DNA from: Calditrichota bacterium
Lineage (GTDB): Bacteria; Calditrichota; Calditrichia; RBG-13-44-9; J075
DNA: 20,247 nucleotides
Reading direction: 5' to 3'
Assembly: GCA_024275555.1 (NCBI GenBank)
Contig: JAJRYW010000644.1
Span: 1-20,247 of the forward strand
The position numbers and the translations under genes were made by a program. Of the stretch, positions 1-8,218 are shown in pieces. The notes under the pieces are model-generated. The model ran no database searches and was not told the origin of the DNA. It saw only the letters and a list, made by a program, of their open reading frames with translations. Positions within the stretch are counted from its first letter, which is position 1. Each line of letters begins with the position of its first letter.

Positions 1-833
1 AAATCCGGCGGGCCGAGGACCCCCTGCAAGACTACCGGGTCGGAGAATTGAAGCTGCTCACCATTCCGACAGACAGCGGCGACAGTTTGTTTGCCCGCCT
101 GTTTTATCCGCCGGATTACCAGCCGGACCTGGCCTATCCCCTGATTGTCTATGTTTACGGCGGCCCGCACTCTCAAATGGTGCGCAACACCTGGCTGGGC
201 GGCGGGGGCTCCTGGCCGCTGTGGTTGCAATACCTGTCAAGCAAAGGCTACCTGGTCTTTACGGTGGATAACCGGGGAACCGACTTCCGGGGGAAAGCCT
301 TCGAGCAAGCTACTTTTCGCAAACTGGGTACTGTGGAGATTGCCGATCAACTTTTAGGCTTGAGGGAGTTACGCAAATACGCACGAGTCGATACGACCCG
401 GATTGGGGTGGTTGGCTGGAGTTACGGGGGATTTATGACCACTTCCCTGGCGCTCCGGGCGCCGGAGGTCTTCAAAGTCGGTGTTGCCGGCGGGCCGGTA
501 ATCGATTGGAAATATTATGAGACTATTTATACCGAGCGCTACATGGATACGCCGGAGTCCAATCCGGAAGGATACCAAACCGCCGATGTCCGGAAATATG
601 TGAAGAATCTCAAAGGCAAATTGTTGGTTATCCACGGCGGCGCGGATGATGTGGTGATGTTGCAGCATAGCATTCTGTTTGTGAAAGCGGCCGTCAAGGC
701 CAATGTGCCGTTGGACTATTTTATCTATCCCGGCCAAAAGCACGGTATCCGGGGTAAAGACCGTTTGCATTTGTTTAAGAAGATGAGCGCCTATTTAATG
801 GACAATTTGTCGGGGATGGACGTCTATCGGTAA
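1..833 (+). CDS. S9 family (DPP-IV-like) serine peptidase, C-terminal part, 5' end outside window
   Basis: The reading frame is open from base 3 with no start needed, so the gene begins before the window; the TTG at 48 lies inside the domain and is not a believable start. What remains is the alpha/beta-hydrolase catalytic domain of prolyl oligopeptidase family S9. The nucleophile elbow GWSYGG has its Ser codon at 420-422. The acid lies in HGGADD (Asp codon 645-647) and the base in GQKHG (His codon 741-743), matching Ser630/Asp708/His740 of DPP-IV in order and context. The YGGPHSQ stretch near 155-180 is the usual oxyanion-region loop. The lost part should hold the beta-propeller and probably a signal peptide. 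Such enzymes remove dipeptides from peptides after Pro/Ala, usually in the periplasm. The 3' end overlaps the convergent neighbour by 10 bases. The family is secure; the exact specificity (DPP-IV, DPP-VI or acylaminoacyl type) is not. Confidence 0.93.
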   Translation, partial: IRRAEDPLQDYRVGELKLLTIPTDSGDSLFARLFYPPDYQPDLAYPLIVYVYGGPHSQMVRNTWLGGGGSWPLWLQYLSSKGYLVFTVDNRGTDFRGKAFEQATFRKLGTVEIADQLLGLRELRKYARVDTTRIGVVGWSYGGFMTTSLALRAPEVFKVGVAGGPVIDWKYYETIYTERYMDTPESNPEGYQTADVRKYVKNLKGKLLVIHGGADDVVMLQHSILFVKAAVKANVPLDYFIYPGQKHGIRGKDRLHLFKKMSAYLMDNLSGMDVYR

Positions 834-2338
834 ACGCAGGAATCGCCCCCGCTTTTGCGGGACTGCTTGAGCGCTTCCAAAGCGCGATCGAGCAATTCTT
901 CCTTGCGAACCACTTCGATGCGGGGCTCCAGGGTGGTGTATCCCAGGCTGATGGTCAGGGTGTGCCGCAGGTCGCGAAAGGGATCTTCGAAGGCGGTTCC
1001 GCGGATGACTTTGCGCATTTTTTCGGCCGCTGTGGTTGCCTGCACTTTTCCGGTGTGAGGCAGGATGATGGCGAACTCATCCGCCCCGTAGCGGCAGATG
1101 ATATCCGCTTCCCGCAGCCCTTTTTGCAGCAGCTCGCCGATCTGCTGCAAGATCGCGCTGCCGGAGGCAAAACCGTAGGCCTGGTTGAAGAGATCAAACC
1201 CATCGATATCAAAAATAATGATGGACACGGGGTGTTCATAGCGGATCGATTTGGCGATCTCTTTGCACAGCGTTTCCTGGAAATAGGCATGATTGTAGAG
1301 GCCGGTCACGCCGTCCCGGAAATAGCTGGCCATCTGATCGGTCTCATTCTGTTCCAGCAGCATTTCCAGGTGATCCATTTTCCCGTAAGTGGAAATCAAT
1401 TCATCCAGCAACTCTTCGTAAGGGATCAGGCGGCGTTCCAGAAAATCCTTGTTCTCCTTCAGCAGCCTGAGCCCGGAGAGGTTTTTTAGCTCCGACAAAC
1501 CTAAATTTTCGGCAAACCCCCGGAGTTTGCAAAGGGTGTTGCGGATCAGGTAGGGAAGTTCGTTGGAAGGGCGCTCAAAGAAACGGGTGTAGAGATTCTC
1601 CAGCTTGCTGTAAGGCGGGGCGTCTTTTTCCCGCAGCAGGGTTCGGGCTAAATCATCGGCAAAGCGGATTACCTGGGCGGCGGATTTATGCGGCGACTCC
1701 AGCTTGGGATCATTCTCGATGGCGTGGTGCAGGGCGATCGGGCCGGTAAAGTTATCCGGGAATTCCCATTCGCTTAAAATTTCCGCCCCGAGTTGCGCGT
1801 GGTTGACGCCGATTTCTTCTTCCTCGGCAACCAGCAGGGGAGTTTTGCCGGGGAAAAGGCTCTCCAATTTACGATAGATTTCCGGCGTAGTGCGCGCCAG
1901 GGCCAGCAAACCGATATCCTGCAGAATGGCTTGCAGGTAGAGGTCCTCCCGGTGAGACAACCCCAGGTGGTCTCCCAAATTCTGGGCAAAAGCGCCGCAC
2001 AGAAACCAATGCTGCTTTAATTCTTCGTAATTGTGGGGATCATACTTCCCGGGCGATTTAAATTGGAGCATCCAAACCAGGAAAACTAAATTTCTTAAAT
2101 TAGCGCTACCGACTGCCGGTATTAATTCCTTAAGTTTTTTAACTTCCTTGGGAACGTTATAAAAATCTGAGCGGCAAATTTTGATGAGTTGATCGCGGTG
2201 GTATTTGAGAAGCGGAAGTATCTCCTCCGCTTTGACGTTTTGCATAAATGAGATTTGACAAAGATGCCGGACAAAAGAAGGCGGCGAAGGAAACTTAGGC
2301 GATTTCCGAATGATTTCTAAAACACGATGTTTATCCAT
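824..2338 (-). CDS. HDOD domain-GGDEF diguanylate cyclase-like protein
   Basis: A 504-residue protein without a signal peptide or membrane segment. Residues about 10-230 form an HDOD domain: helical, with QDIG at 140-143 where an HD phosphohydrolase would have HDIG, followed by GVNHAQLGAEIL and ALHHA, as in HDOD proteins. Residues about 235-330 are a helical linker. Residues about 335-500 are a GGDEF domain, opening with DGVTGLYN (342-349). The signature reads GADEF (418-422), with the second Gly replaced by Ala. An intact inhibitory RxxD site (R409-D412) lies five residues before it. Known family role: HDOD is a non-catalytic sensor or scaffold, and GGDEF makes cyclic di-GMP from GTP. Whether GADEF is active cannot be read from sequence. 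The ATG at 2338 is the first good start; the SD is weak (ACAGGT). It is divergent from rqcH across 161 bases and convergent with the peptidase. Confidence 0.92.
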   Translation of the reverse strand: MDKHRVLEIIRKSPKFPSPPSFVRHLCQISFMQNVKAEEILPLLKYHRDQLIKICRSDFYNVPKEVKKLKELIPAVGSANLRNLVFLVWMLQFKSPGKYDPHNYEELKQHWFLCGAFAQNLGDHLGLSHREDLYLQAILQDIGLLALARTTPEIYRKLESLFPGKTPLLVAEEEEIGVNHAQLGAEILSEWEFPDNFTGPIALHHAIENDPKLESPHKSAAQVIRFADDLARTLLREKDAPPYSKLENLYTRFFERPSNELPYLIRNTLCKLRGFAENLGLSELKNLSGLRLLKENKDFLERRLIPYEELLDELISTYGKMDHLEMLLEQNETDQMASYFRDGVTGLYNHAYFQETLCKEIAKSIRYEHPVSIIIFDIDGFDLFNQAYGFASGSAILQQIGELLQKGLREADIICRYGADEFAIILPHTGKVQATTAAEKMRKVIRGTAFEDPFRDLRHTLTISLGYTTLEPRIEVVRKEELLDRALEALKQSRKSGGDSCVYR

Positions 2339-2499
2339 TGGACCTGTTTACCAAAGCAAGCGATTGTTTGAATACTCTTTTGTCCAACTCCCCAATAATG
2401 TGGAAATTGTCGACGGGAAGAACGGATCACATTAATGATAAATTGCAAGTGCGCCGGCTGGCAGTCTCGATAAATTGAATCCCAATACGCAGGAATACC

Positions 2500-4170
2500 A
2501 TGCATTTACATTATTTGACATTAATGAGACAGGCGGAATTTTTACACAGCACCTTGAAAGGCTGCCGGATTCAGGACAGCTACACCTTTAAAAAAAATGA
2601 ATGGAACCTGGTCCTGGCTGCCCGGGATGAAACCTATCTGCTGTGGATTTCCGTGGACGGCGCTTATCCCGGCATCGTGCTCTATCCGTTTCGCTCCCAG
2701 CCGCGCCAAACCGTGCCGGTCTTTAACGAACTTGTGGGAAAGACCATCGAAGACATTGCCATTTTGCCGGAGGACCGGATTATTAAAATTACGGTTCGGG
2801 AATCCCCGGAACAGCTCCTGGTGCAGTTCTTCACCCACCATAGCAATGTCTTTTGGGTGGATAAAGATCAGATCATTTTAAGGAGCTTTAAAAAATCCCG
2901 GGAAATGAGCGGCCGGCGCTACCAGGTCAAAAAATCCGGTCAATTTGACTTTCGCAATCAGCCCTTTTCCGCATTTAAAAAATATCTTGAATCCCGGCCG
3001 GAAGACGCCTGGCAGGAACGCCTGAAAGGGGTGCGCTTCCTGACGCCGGTCTTGCGAAGGGAGTTGCTTTTTCGTGCTCAAATAGCGGGAGATGAACCGG
3101 TGGGCCGGCTATCCCCGGCGGAATGGGAGCGGGTCTACGACGCCCTGCAACAGTTCTGGGAGGAACTCCGCACCGGCCGGCCTGTGGTTTACCTGAAAGA
3201 GGAAGCGCCCTTTTGCCTGACCTTAGGGACTTTTGTCCATCTGCAGGAATATTCCCGCCGGGAATTTGACGACCTTAACAGCGCCTTAAAATATTTCCTG
3301 GGTGGAGCGCGCCGATTTCGCAGCCGGATTGAGCTTCGCGATCAACTGTTGCGGCAGGTGCAACGGCAATTAAAGCGTCTCCGGAGAACCGCCTCCTCGC
3401 TGCAAAAAGGGGGGCTGTCTCAGGAAAAGCAGGCTTTTTACCAAAGAGCCGGCCAATTGATTGCCAGCCAGCCGCACTTGTTTTTACCGGGGAAAAGCAA
3501 AATTGAACTGGTAGACTATTATGATCCGGAGATGTCCACGCTGAGTATTCCGGTAGACCCGAAGTTGAGCGCCCGGGAGAACGCCCGGCGCTATTTCCAG
3601 AAAGCGGAAAACCTGGCGCGTCGCCAGCAGGAATATCAGCTTAAGCTGGAGCGGCTGCAAACGGATATTGAGCGGCTAAGCGAATTTGAACGCCAAATTT
3701 TAGCGGCTCAGAACCAAGCGGAATTGGAAAAGCTGGAAAAGCAACTCCGGGACGCCAATATTCTAAAAGACGATCCGGCTGCGGAGCAGGTGTCCCGCCC
3801 CTTTAAAACTTATCCTTACAAGGGGTTCGAAATTTGGGTGGGAAAAGATGCAGCGAAAAATGATCAAATGACCTTTAAGTGGGCCCATAAGGAAGATTTT
3901 TGGCTGCATGTGCAGGGGTATTCCGGATCGTATGTGATTATCCGTAACCCGGGGCGGCTGGAGCAGATCGATCCGCAAGTGATCGAATTTGCGGCGCGGT
4001 TGGCGGTTACCTTCAGCGCGGCCAAACACGCTGCTTATCTGCCGGTGATGATCACCCGGGTCAAGTTTTTGCGCAAACCCCGCAAATCCGCGCCGGGAAC
4101 GGTGATCCCGACTCAAATCCGCACGATTTATGTAGACCCCTTTCCCGGGGGAAATATCCCGCTTAGCTAA
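2500..4170 (+). CDS. rqcH: RqcH / NFACT family ribosome-associated quality control protein
   Basis: The 556 residues match the usual size of bacterial RqcH (formerly annotated as fibronectin-binding protein A). RqcH binds stalled 50S-peptidyl-tRNA complexes and recruits Ala-tRNA to add alanine tails that mark the nascent chain for degradation. NFACT-N covers about 1-200 and carries PEDRIIKI, with the Asp92-Arg93 pair at the position of the essential DR motif. Two arginine- and glutamate-rich helical stretches (about 272-300 and 360-418) are the coiled-coil middle; the DPKLSARENARRYF segment (353-366) is typical. NFACT-R (DUF814) covers about 440-545, with IWVGKDAAKND and DFWLHVQG; the usual GSHV appears here as GSYV. 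ATG 2500 has AGGA at 2491-2494, five bases upstream. It ends eight bases inside the convergent receiver gene. Confident in family; CAT-tailing activity is inferred from the DR pair. Confidence 0.93.
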   Translation: MHLHYLTLMRQAEFLHSTLKGCRIQDSYTFKKNEWNLVLAARDETYLLWISVDGAYPGIVLYPFRSQPRQTVPVFNELVGKTIEDIAILPEDRIIKITVRESPEQLLVQFFTHHSNVFWVDKDQIILRSFKKSREMSGRRYQVKKSGQFDFRNQPFSAFKKYLESRPEDAWQERLKGVRFLTPVLRRELLFRAQIAGDEPVGRLSPAEWERVYDALQQFWEELRTGRPVVYLKEEAPFCLTLGTFVHLQEYSRREFDDLNSALKYFLGGARRFRSRIELRDQLLRQVQRQLKRLRRTASSLQKGGLSQEKQAFYQRAGQLIASQPHLFLPGKSKIELVDYYDPEMSTLSIPVDPKLSARENARRYFQKAENLARRQQEYQLKLERLQTDIERLSEFERQILAAQNQAELEKLEKQLRDANILKDDPAAEQVSRPFKTYPYKGFEIWVGKDAAKNDQMTFKWAHKEDFWLHVQGYSGSYVIIRNPGRLEQIDPQVIEFAARLAVTFSAAKHAAYLPVMITRVKFLRKPRKSAPGTVIPTQIRTIYVDPFPGGNIPLS

Positions 4171-4549
4171 ATTGCTCGTCCGGAAAAAGTTCACTGATGA
4201 AATTGCGAAATTCGCTGGGCTTAATAGGCTTGGGAATGATATAATTCACGCCCAACTGATGCAGGGCTTCGACCAAATCTTCGTTTAGCTTGCCGGATAC
4301 GACCATAATCGGCAGCTTGGGATTCACTTTACGGATTTGTTCAATAAGCTCCTGGCCGTTGAGTCGGGGCATAGCGATGTCTGTAATGAGTAAATCGTAT
4401 TTCTGAAGCAGAAGTTTGTTTAACGCTTCCTCGCCGTTATAAACGGTGACCACCTGAAATCCTTCCAGGGTTAACCAGGTGTCCATGCTTCGGCTGAGAT
4501 TGCGGTCGTCTTCCGCAACTAAAATCTTTTTCATGCAAAGGGAGTACAT
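4163..4549 (-). CDS. Single-domain response regulator (CheY-like receiver)
   Basis: A 128-residue receiver with no output domain. Visible landmarks are the acidic pocket EDD (13-15), phospho-acceptor Asp57 in LLITDIAMP, the switch Ser85 in VVSG and Lys107 in IPKP. Without an effector it should work by protein contact or as a phosphate relay or sink. Two starts are possible. ATG 4549 (MYSLCMKK...) has AGGAA six bases upstream, while ATG 4534 (MKKILVAEDD...) fits the usual receiver N-terminus but has no SD; I chose 4549 because of the SD. It lies 173 bases downstream of the split NtrC-type regulator on the same strand, separated by a hairpin, so it may be transcribed separately. The partner kinase is unknown; the kinase at 6100-7977 is the nearest candidate. 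Confidence 0.9.
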   Translation of the reverse strand: MYSLCMKKILVAEDDRNLSRSMDTWLTLEGFQVVTVYNGEEALNKLLLQKYDLLITDIAMPRLNGQELIEQIRKVNPKLPIMVVSGKLNEDLVEALHQLGVNYIIPKPIKPSEFRNFISELFPDEQFS

Positions 4550-4555
4550 TTATCG

Positions 4556-4560
4556 TTCCT
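4556..4560 (-). promoter_or_regulatory. Shine-Dalgarno site deciding the receiver start
   Basis: On the minus strand AGGAA sits six bases before ATG 4549. The alternative ATG at 4534 is preceded by a pyrimidine-rich stretch with no SD, so the five-residue-longer product is favoured. Confidence 0.5.
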
Positions 4561-4645
4561 GTTCCGGTTGGATGGTCCGTCATCATAAAATTAAATTAGC
4601 TGTCATTGCTGATGCTGCCATCATGCAAATCCTTTGCCAATAGAG

Positions 4646-4676
4646 AAGCCGCTCGATAAGATTGTTAGAGCGGCTT
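4646..4676. terminator. Perfect 9-bp hairpin between regulator gene and lone receiver gene
   Basis: AAGCCGCTC (4646-4654) pairs perfectly with GAGCGGCTT (4668-4676) around a 13-base loop. It lies 47 bases past the stop of the NtrC-type gene on the minus strand, a natural place for a terminator. There is no clear T-run after it on either strand, so it may be rho-dependent, an attenuating structure or an RNA-stabilising element. The rest of the 4550-4722 gap is AT-rich with no gene. Confidence 0.4.
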
Positions 4677-4722
4677 TGATGAATCATCGTTAAAAAACAG
4701 GCATTATGAATGTAAAAACAAT

Positions 4723-5496
4723 TTACACTTCAGTCTCGCTGATCTGGTATTCCTCTAATTTATTATAAAGGGAGCGGCGGCTGATGCCCAGGATGGAAGC
4801 CGCTTTGAGTTTGTTGCCCCGCACCGCTTTCAGGGTCTGGATGATCATGGTTTTCTCAACCTCGGAGAGCGGCACTCCCGGCCTGAAGGTGATATTTACC
4901 TGCGCCAGCCCGGGTTTGATGACATTGGTGGGCAGGTGTTTCAAGTCGATTTGATTGGTTGCCGTGAGCACTCCCCGTAATATCACGTTGCGCAACTCGC
5001 GCACATTGCCCGGCCACTGGTATTTTTCCAGCACTTCCATGGCCCGGGGAGTAATGCTCTCGATCTTTTTCCCCAATTCCAGGTTAAAAGCTTCCCGGTA
5101 AAAATTACACAGGTATAGGATATCACCATGGCGCTCCCGCAGGGGCGGCAGATCGATGGTAAATACATTGAGACGGTAGAAAAGATCATCCCGGAAACGA
5201 TTTTCCTCCATGAGTTTTTCCAGGTTGTCGTTTGTGGCTGCAATCACCCGGATATTCACTTTGATGGAGCGGTTGCTGCCCACCCGCTCGATCACCTGGG
5301 TTTCCAGCACGCGCAGCAGGCTAACCTGGACGTCATGGCTCATGGTGCCGATCTCATCCAGAAAGAGAGTGCCCCGGTTGGCTTCCTCGAACTTTCCTTT
5401 TTTATCGGCAATAGCCCCGGTAAAGGCGCCTTTGAGGTGCCCAAACAGTTCCGAGGCAACCAACTCCCGGGGGATGGCCCCGGTATTGACCGCCAC
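4723..5496 (-). CDS. NtrC-type sigma-54 response regulator, C-terminal fragment (AAA+ and Fis HTH)
   Basis: This is the distal part of an interrupted NtrC-family regulator, in the same frame as the proximal part and starting three codons after the TAA at 5506-5508. It begins at the point where a whole protein would read PFVAVN. Contents: the sigma-54 contact loop GAFTGA (23-28), Walker B TLFLDEIG (43-50, with GTM after it rather than the usual GEM), sensor/arginine-finger region, WPGNVREL (161-168) and a Fis-type helix-turn-helix at about 226-250 (ASILGISRRSLYNKL). Walker A is absent from this piece. If translated separately it would start at GTG 5496, which has AAGG seven bases upstream. Without Walker A it should not hydrolyse ATP alone but could still bind DNA. 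It is either half of a pseudogene, a sequencing-error product, or a naturally split activator. Confidence 0.8.
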   Translation of the reverse strand: MAVNTGAIPRELVASELFGHLKGAFTGAIADKKGKFEEANRGTLFLDEIGTMSHDVQVSLLRVLETQVIERVGSNRSIKVNIRVIAATNDNLEKLMEENRFRDDLFYRLNVFTIDLPPLRERHGDILYLCNFYREAFNLELGKKIESITPRAMEVLEKYQWPGNVRELRNVILRGVLTATNQIDLKHLPTNVIKPGLAQVNITFRPGVPLSEVEKTMIIQTLKAVRGNKLKAASILGISRRSLYNKLEEYQISETEV

Positions 5497-5505
5497 AAAG
5501 GGGCC

Positions 5506-6087
5506 TTATCGGCGTTTCGAGAGTTCATGGATGGCCAGGGCGACCATTTCCTTGCCGGTGCCGCTTTCGCCGGTTATCAGCACCGGAATATCGGCAGAAG
5601 CCACTTCTTTGATGCGGCGGTAGACTTGCTGCATCACTTTGCTCTGGCCAACCAGTTTGTGGAAATGAAAATGCCTGCTGAGCTGTTTCTGTTTCTGGGC
5701 CGGGCTTAAATCGCCGGGCAAACCAACCCCCAAAATACTTTTTACCATTTGAATAAGCTCTTTGGGTTTGATCGGTTTGGTGAGGTAATTGATCGCCCCC
5801 AGTTTCATCGCTTCCACGGCATGTTCGATGCTGCCAAAGCCGGTTACCATAATCACTTTCATCGAGGGAAAGGAATCCTTCAACTGTTTCAGAAATTTCA
5901 GCCCGTCCATTTCATTCATTTTATAATCGGTGATGATCAGATCGTAGATGCTTTTTTCCAGCCTTTCGATGCCGGCCCGGCCGTTCTCCGCTTCGTGCAC
6001 CTCAAAGCCCTCTTCTTCCAGAATGGTCGCCATCCCGATACGCAGGTTCTCATCATCATCAACAATCAAAATGCGATAGTTCTCCAT
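5506..6087 (-). CDS. NtrC-type sigma-54 response regulator, N-terminal fragment (receiver and Walker A)
   Basis: Proximal part (193 residues) of the interrupted regulator. The receiver covers 1-120, with acidic residues DDD (10-12), phospho-acceptor Asp54 in LIITDYKM, switch Thr82 and Lys104 in LTKP. The AAA+ domain begins near 145 and includes Walker A GESGTGKE (173-180), then stops at HELSKRR. The TAA at 5506-5508 sits exactly where homologues have one residue between RR and GPF, so the alignment continues without any length change: a nonsense codon, not a frameshift. ATG 6087 has AAGGGG six bases upstream. It lies 12 bases after the stop of the histidine kinase, so kinase and regulator are co-transcribed. 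In an intact form it would activate sigma-54 promoters on phosphorylation. Confidence 0.85.
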   Translation of the reverse strand: MENYRILIVDDDENLRIGMATILEEEGFEVHEAENGRAGIERLEKSIYDLIITDYKMNEMDGLKFLKQLKDSFPSMKVIMVTGFGSIEHAVEAMKLGAINYLTKPIKPKELIQMVKSILGVGLPGDLSPAQKQKQLSRHFHFHKLVGQSKVMQQVYRRIKEVASADIPVLITGESGTGKEMVALAIHELSKRR

Positions 6088-6099
6088 TCATAACCCCTT

Positions 6100-7977
6100 T
6101 TACTTTTGCGAGGTCGGCAACTCGATATAAAACACGGTTCCGACGCCGGTCTTCGTCTCAAAATACAACTTCCCTTCGTGGGCTTCGATAATCTTCCTGG
6201 AAATGGCCAGCCCGATGCCCCCGCCGCTATCCTTGGTGGTAAAGTATAGATCAAAAATGTTATCCCGGATATTTTCCGGTATGCCATGCCCGGTGTCTTT
6301 AATGGCGATGATCACTTTCTGCTCATCGTAGCGAGTGCGGATGGTCAGTTCGCCGCCCTCGGGCATCGCGTCAAAACTGTTCAGGATCAGATTGATGATT
6401 ACCTGCTTTAACTGGTCTTTGCTCACCTTGATCATGGGAATATCTTTGGCGTAGACCCGGCGAATGGTAATGTTCTTTTCCAGGGCCTGCTGATGCACCA
6501 GCGAGTAGACGATATTCATCAGGTCGTTGATGTTCTCGTAGGTCAGGGTGATTTTCTGTGCTTTAGCCAGGTTGAAGAACTGGTCGATCAGTTTCTGCAG
6601 CCGCTCTACCTCGGAATTAAGGATTTTGATCGACTTTTTAATTTTCTTCAGGCGCATTTTGTCATCCACCGATTTGGTAACCATGCTGTCGACAATCTCG
6701 GTGTGGATGGCCAGCGAACTGAGCGGATTACGGATTTCGTGCCCAATGCTGGAAGACAACTGGGAAATGACGCCGTACTTCATCGAGCGCTGAAGCGTAT
6801 GTTCCAATTCGTTTAGCATATCCAGGTTCTTGATATAAAAGATCACTCCAATGACTTCATCATTTTGATAGAAAGGTTTTGATAACACCTCTACACTTAT
6901 TTTTCGGCCGTTTAGCAACTGAAGATAAAAAATTTGTTTAACTTCGTGTGTAACAAATGTCTCATCCAGGGAAGCGGGATCTTTAGCATGGCGGTACATC
7001 TCGATCAGTTGCGGGTTATTCTGAAACAGTTCATATACTTTTTTGCTGGCATTGGAGGCGGTGCGGATTTGCAGAACATCCAGCACATACTCGTTATGGG
7101 TGATGATGCGCATGTTCAGATCCAGTATCAGCAGCCCCTGGTTGAGCACCTGCATCATAGAGTGGATTTTTTGCTCGGATTCCTGGAAGCTCTTATCCAG
7201 GTCCGCGGACTTCTCATACAAACGGTTCAGGCGGGAGAAGATTGAGCCGCCCTCGGGTTGGGGGAGATCATTCCGGGGAGTTGCCCGGGCCGCCTTACCC
7301 TCTGTTTTTTTCTGAACCGCTTCCCGGGAAATTTTATCCACCCGGTATTCGATCCAGGCAAACAGGAAGAAGGCGCCTCCCAGCAGAATTGCTAAAATGA
7401 CGCCGGCAGCAAAAAGAATGGTCTGCCGGGCCGGGGAAAAATCATACAAATCCGGAATAGAAAAAGTAAGCAGGAGTTGTCCGAAAAGATGGCCTTCTTT
7501 CATCAAAGGCTGCAAGAGGGTGATATGTTCGGCGTGTTCCTGCTTTTCCCGGGAGACCAACAGGGGCTCTTTGGTAAGCAGCAATCGCCGCCGGCTGGAT
7601 TTATCGAAGGCCAGTTTGCCCTCCCGGGGCAATTCGGAAGAAATGATGATTTCGTTATTCATCCCCACAATCGACGCCTGGGTCAATTGAGGGTAATCTT
7701 TTACCAATTTGATAAGAATTTGGCGCATGGGGTTTTTGTTGTGCCAGGCAAACCCGCTCAGCTCCCCTTTTTGAAGGATGCTGTTCTGAAACACCGTCGT
7801 TTCCACTTGTTTGCTGATAAAGCGAGTCGTTTCCGCCTTGTAGCGGCGGAAATATTGCTCGATATCGTTTTCCAGGTGGGTGCGCAGAACGGCGTTTATC
7901 GAAAAGAGAACGCCAAATTCAATCAAAACAGCCAGGCTAAGGAAGATCAGTATTTTTGTATAAAGAGGTTTCCACAT
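6100..7977 (-). CDS. Membrane-bound PAS sensor histidine kinase, partner of the NtrC-type regulator
   Basis: Residue numbers count from TTG 7998; subtract seven for the start used here. TM1 is at about 14-38, a periplasmic sensor at about 39-190 and TM2 at about 192-215. A cytoplasmic helical linker follows, then a PAS domain at about 278-395 (LNQGLLILDLNMRIITHN opens it). HisKA is at about 405-478 with the phospho-acceptor His420 in SSIGHEIRNPLSSL. HATPase is at about 520-628 with N box NLILNSFDAM, G1 DTGHGIP and G2 GGGIGLA. All catalytic motifs look intact. The ligand of the periplasmic domain is unknown. I chose ATG 7977 (MWKPLYTKIL...) because the membrane helix follows at once; TTG 7998 would add seven residues, and neither has a clear SD. 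Its natural substrate is the regulator encoded 12 bases downstream, so the stop in that gene may leave this kinase without its usual output. Confidence 0.93.
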   Translation of the reverse strand: MWKPLYTKILIFLSLAVLIEFGVLFSINAVLRTHLENDIEQYFRRYKAETTRFISKQVETTVFQNSILQKGELSGFAWHNKNPMRQILIKLVKDYPQLTQASIVGMNNEIIISSELPREGKLAFDKSSRRRLLLTKEPLLVSREKQEHAEHITLLQPLMKEGHLFGQLLLTFSIPDLYDFSPARQTILFAAGVILAILLGGAFFLFAWIEYRVDKISREAVQKKTEGKAARATPRNDLPQPEGGSIFSRLNRLYEKSADLDKSFQESEQKIHSMMQVLNQGLLILDLNMRIITHNEYVLDVLQIRTASNASKKVYELFQNNPQLIEMYRHAKDPASLDETFVTHEVKQIFYLQLLNGRKISVEVLSKPFYQNDEVIGVIFYIKNLDMLNELEHTLQRSMKYGVISQLSSSIGHEIRNPLSSLAIHTEIVDSMVTKSVDDKMRLKKIKKSIKILNSEVERLQKLIDQFFNLAKAQKITLTYENINDLMNIVYSLVHQQALEKNITIRRVYAKDIPMIKVSKDQLKQVIINLILNSFDAMPEGGELTIRTRYDEQKVIIAIKDTGHGIPENIRDNIFDLYFTTKDSGGGIGLAISRKIIEAHEGKLYFETKTGVGTVFYIELPTSQK

Positions 7978-8129
7978 ATTCACTAAGTAATTTCTCAAAA
8001 GTTGTGCCCAAAAATAGGGTCATATACGCCGGAAAACAACTGATTAGGCTATTAGGCAAATCGCCTCTAAAGGCCCTCTAATATGGGGTCAAACTGAATT
8101 TACAGCGTGAGGGAAATCGAAATTTTGGA

Positions 8130-8210
8130 AAGGGAAAAGTAAAAAGGTCTGGCCCGGGCGGAATGTCCGCGCAGCGTCTGGGTTGCGTGGCCGCGGACAA
8201 TTGCCCCGGG
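8130..8210 (-). terminator. Large terminator hairpin after the PorV-like gene
   Basis: Arms 8153-8171 and 8192-8210 are 19-base imperfect inverted repeats (CCCGGG outside, TGTCCGCG inside) around a 20-base loop. Read on the minus strand, the structure begins nine bases after the stop of the PorV-like gene and is followed by CTTTTTACTTTT (8130-8147), which fits a rho-independent terminator. The remainder of the 7978-8218 gap holds ATTAGGC repeats near 8043-8057 and no visible gene; the kinase promoter must lie here. Confidence 0.65.
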
Positions 8211-8218
8211 CGTCCGGA

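Noticed and set aside
5340..5528. A frameshift explanation for the split NtrC-type gene, with a second frame reading D-K-A-P after RR
   Set aside because: The two long pieces are in the same frame and the alignment keeps its length; the other frame loses the family motifs at once. A single nonsense codon is simpler.
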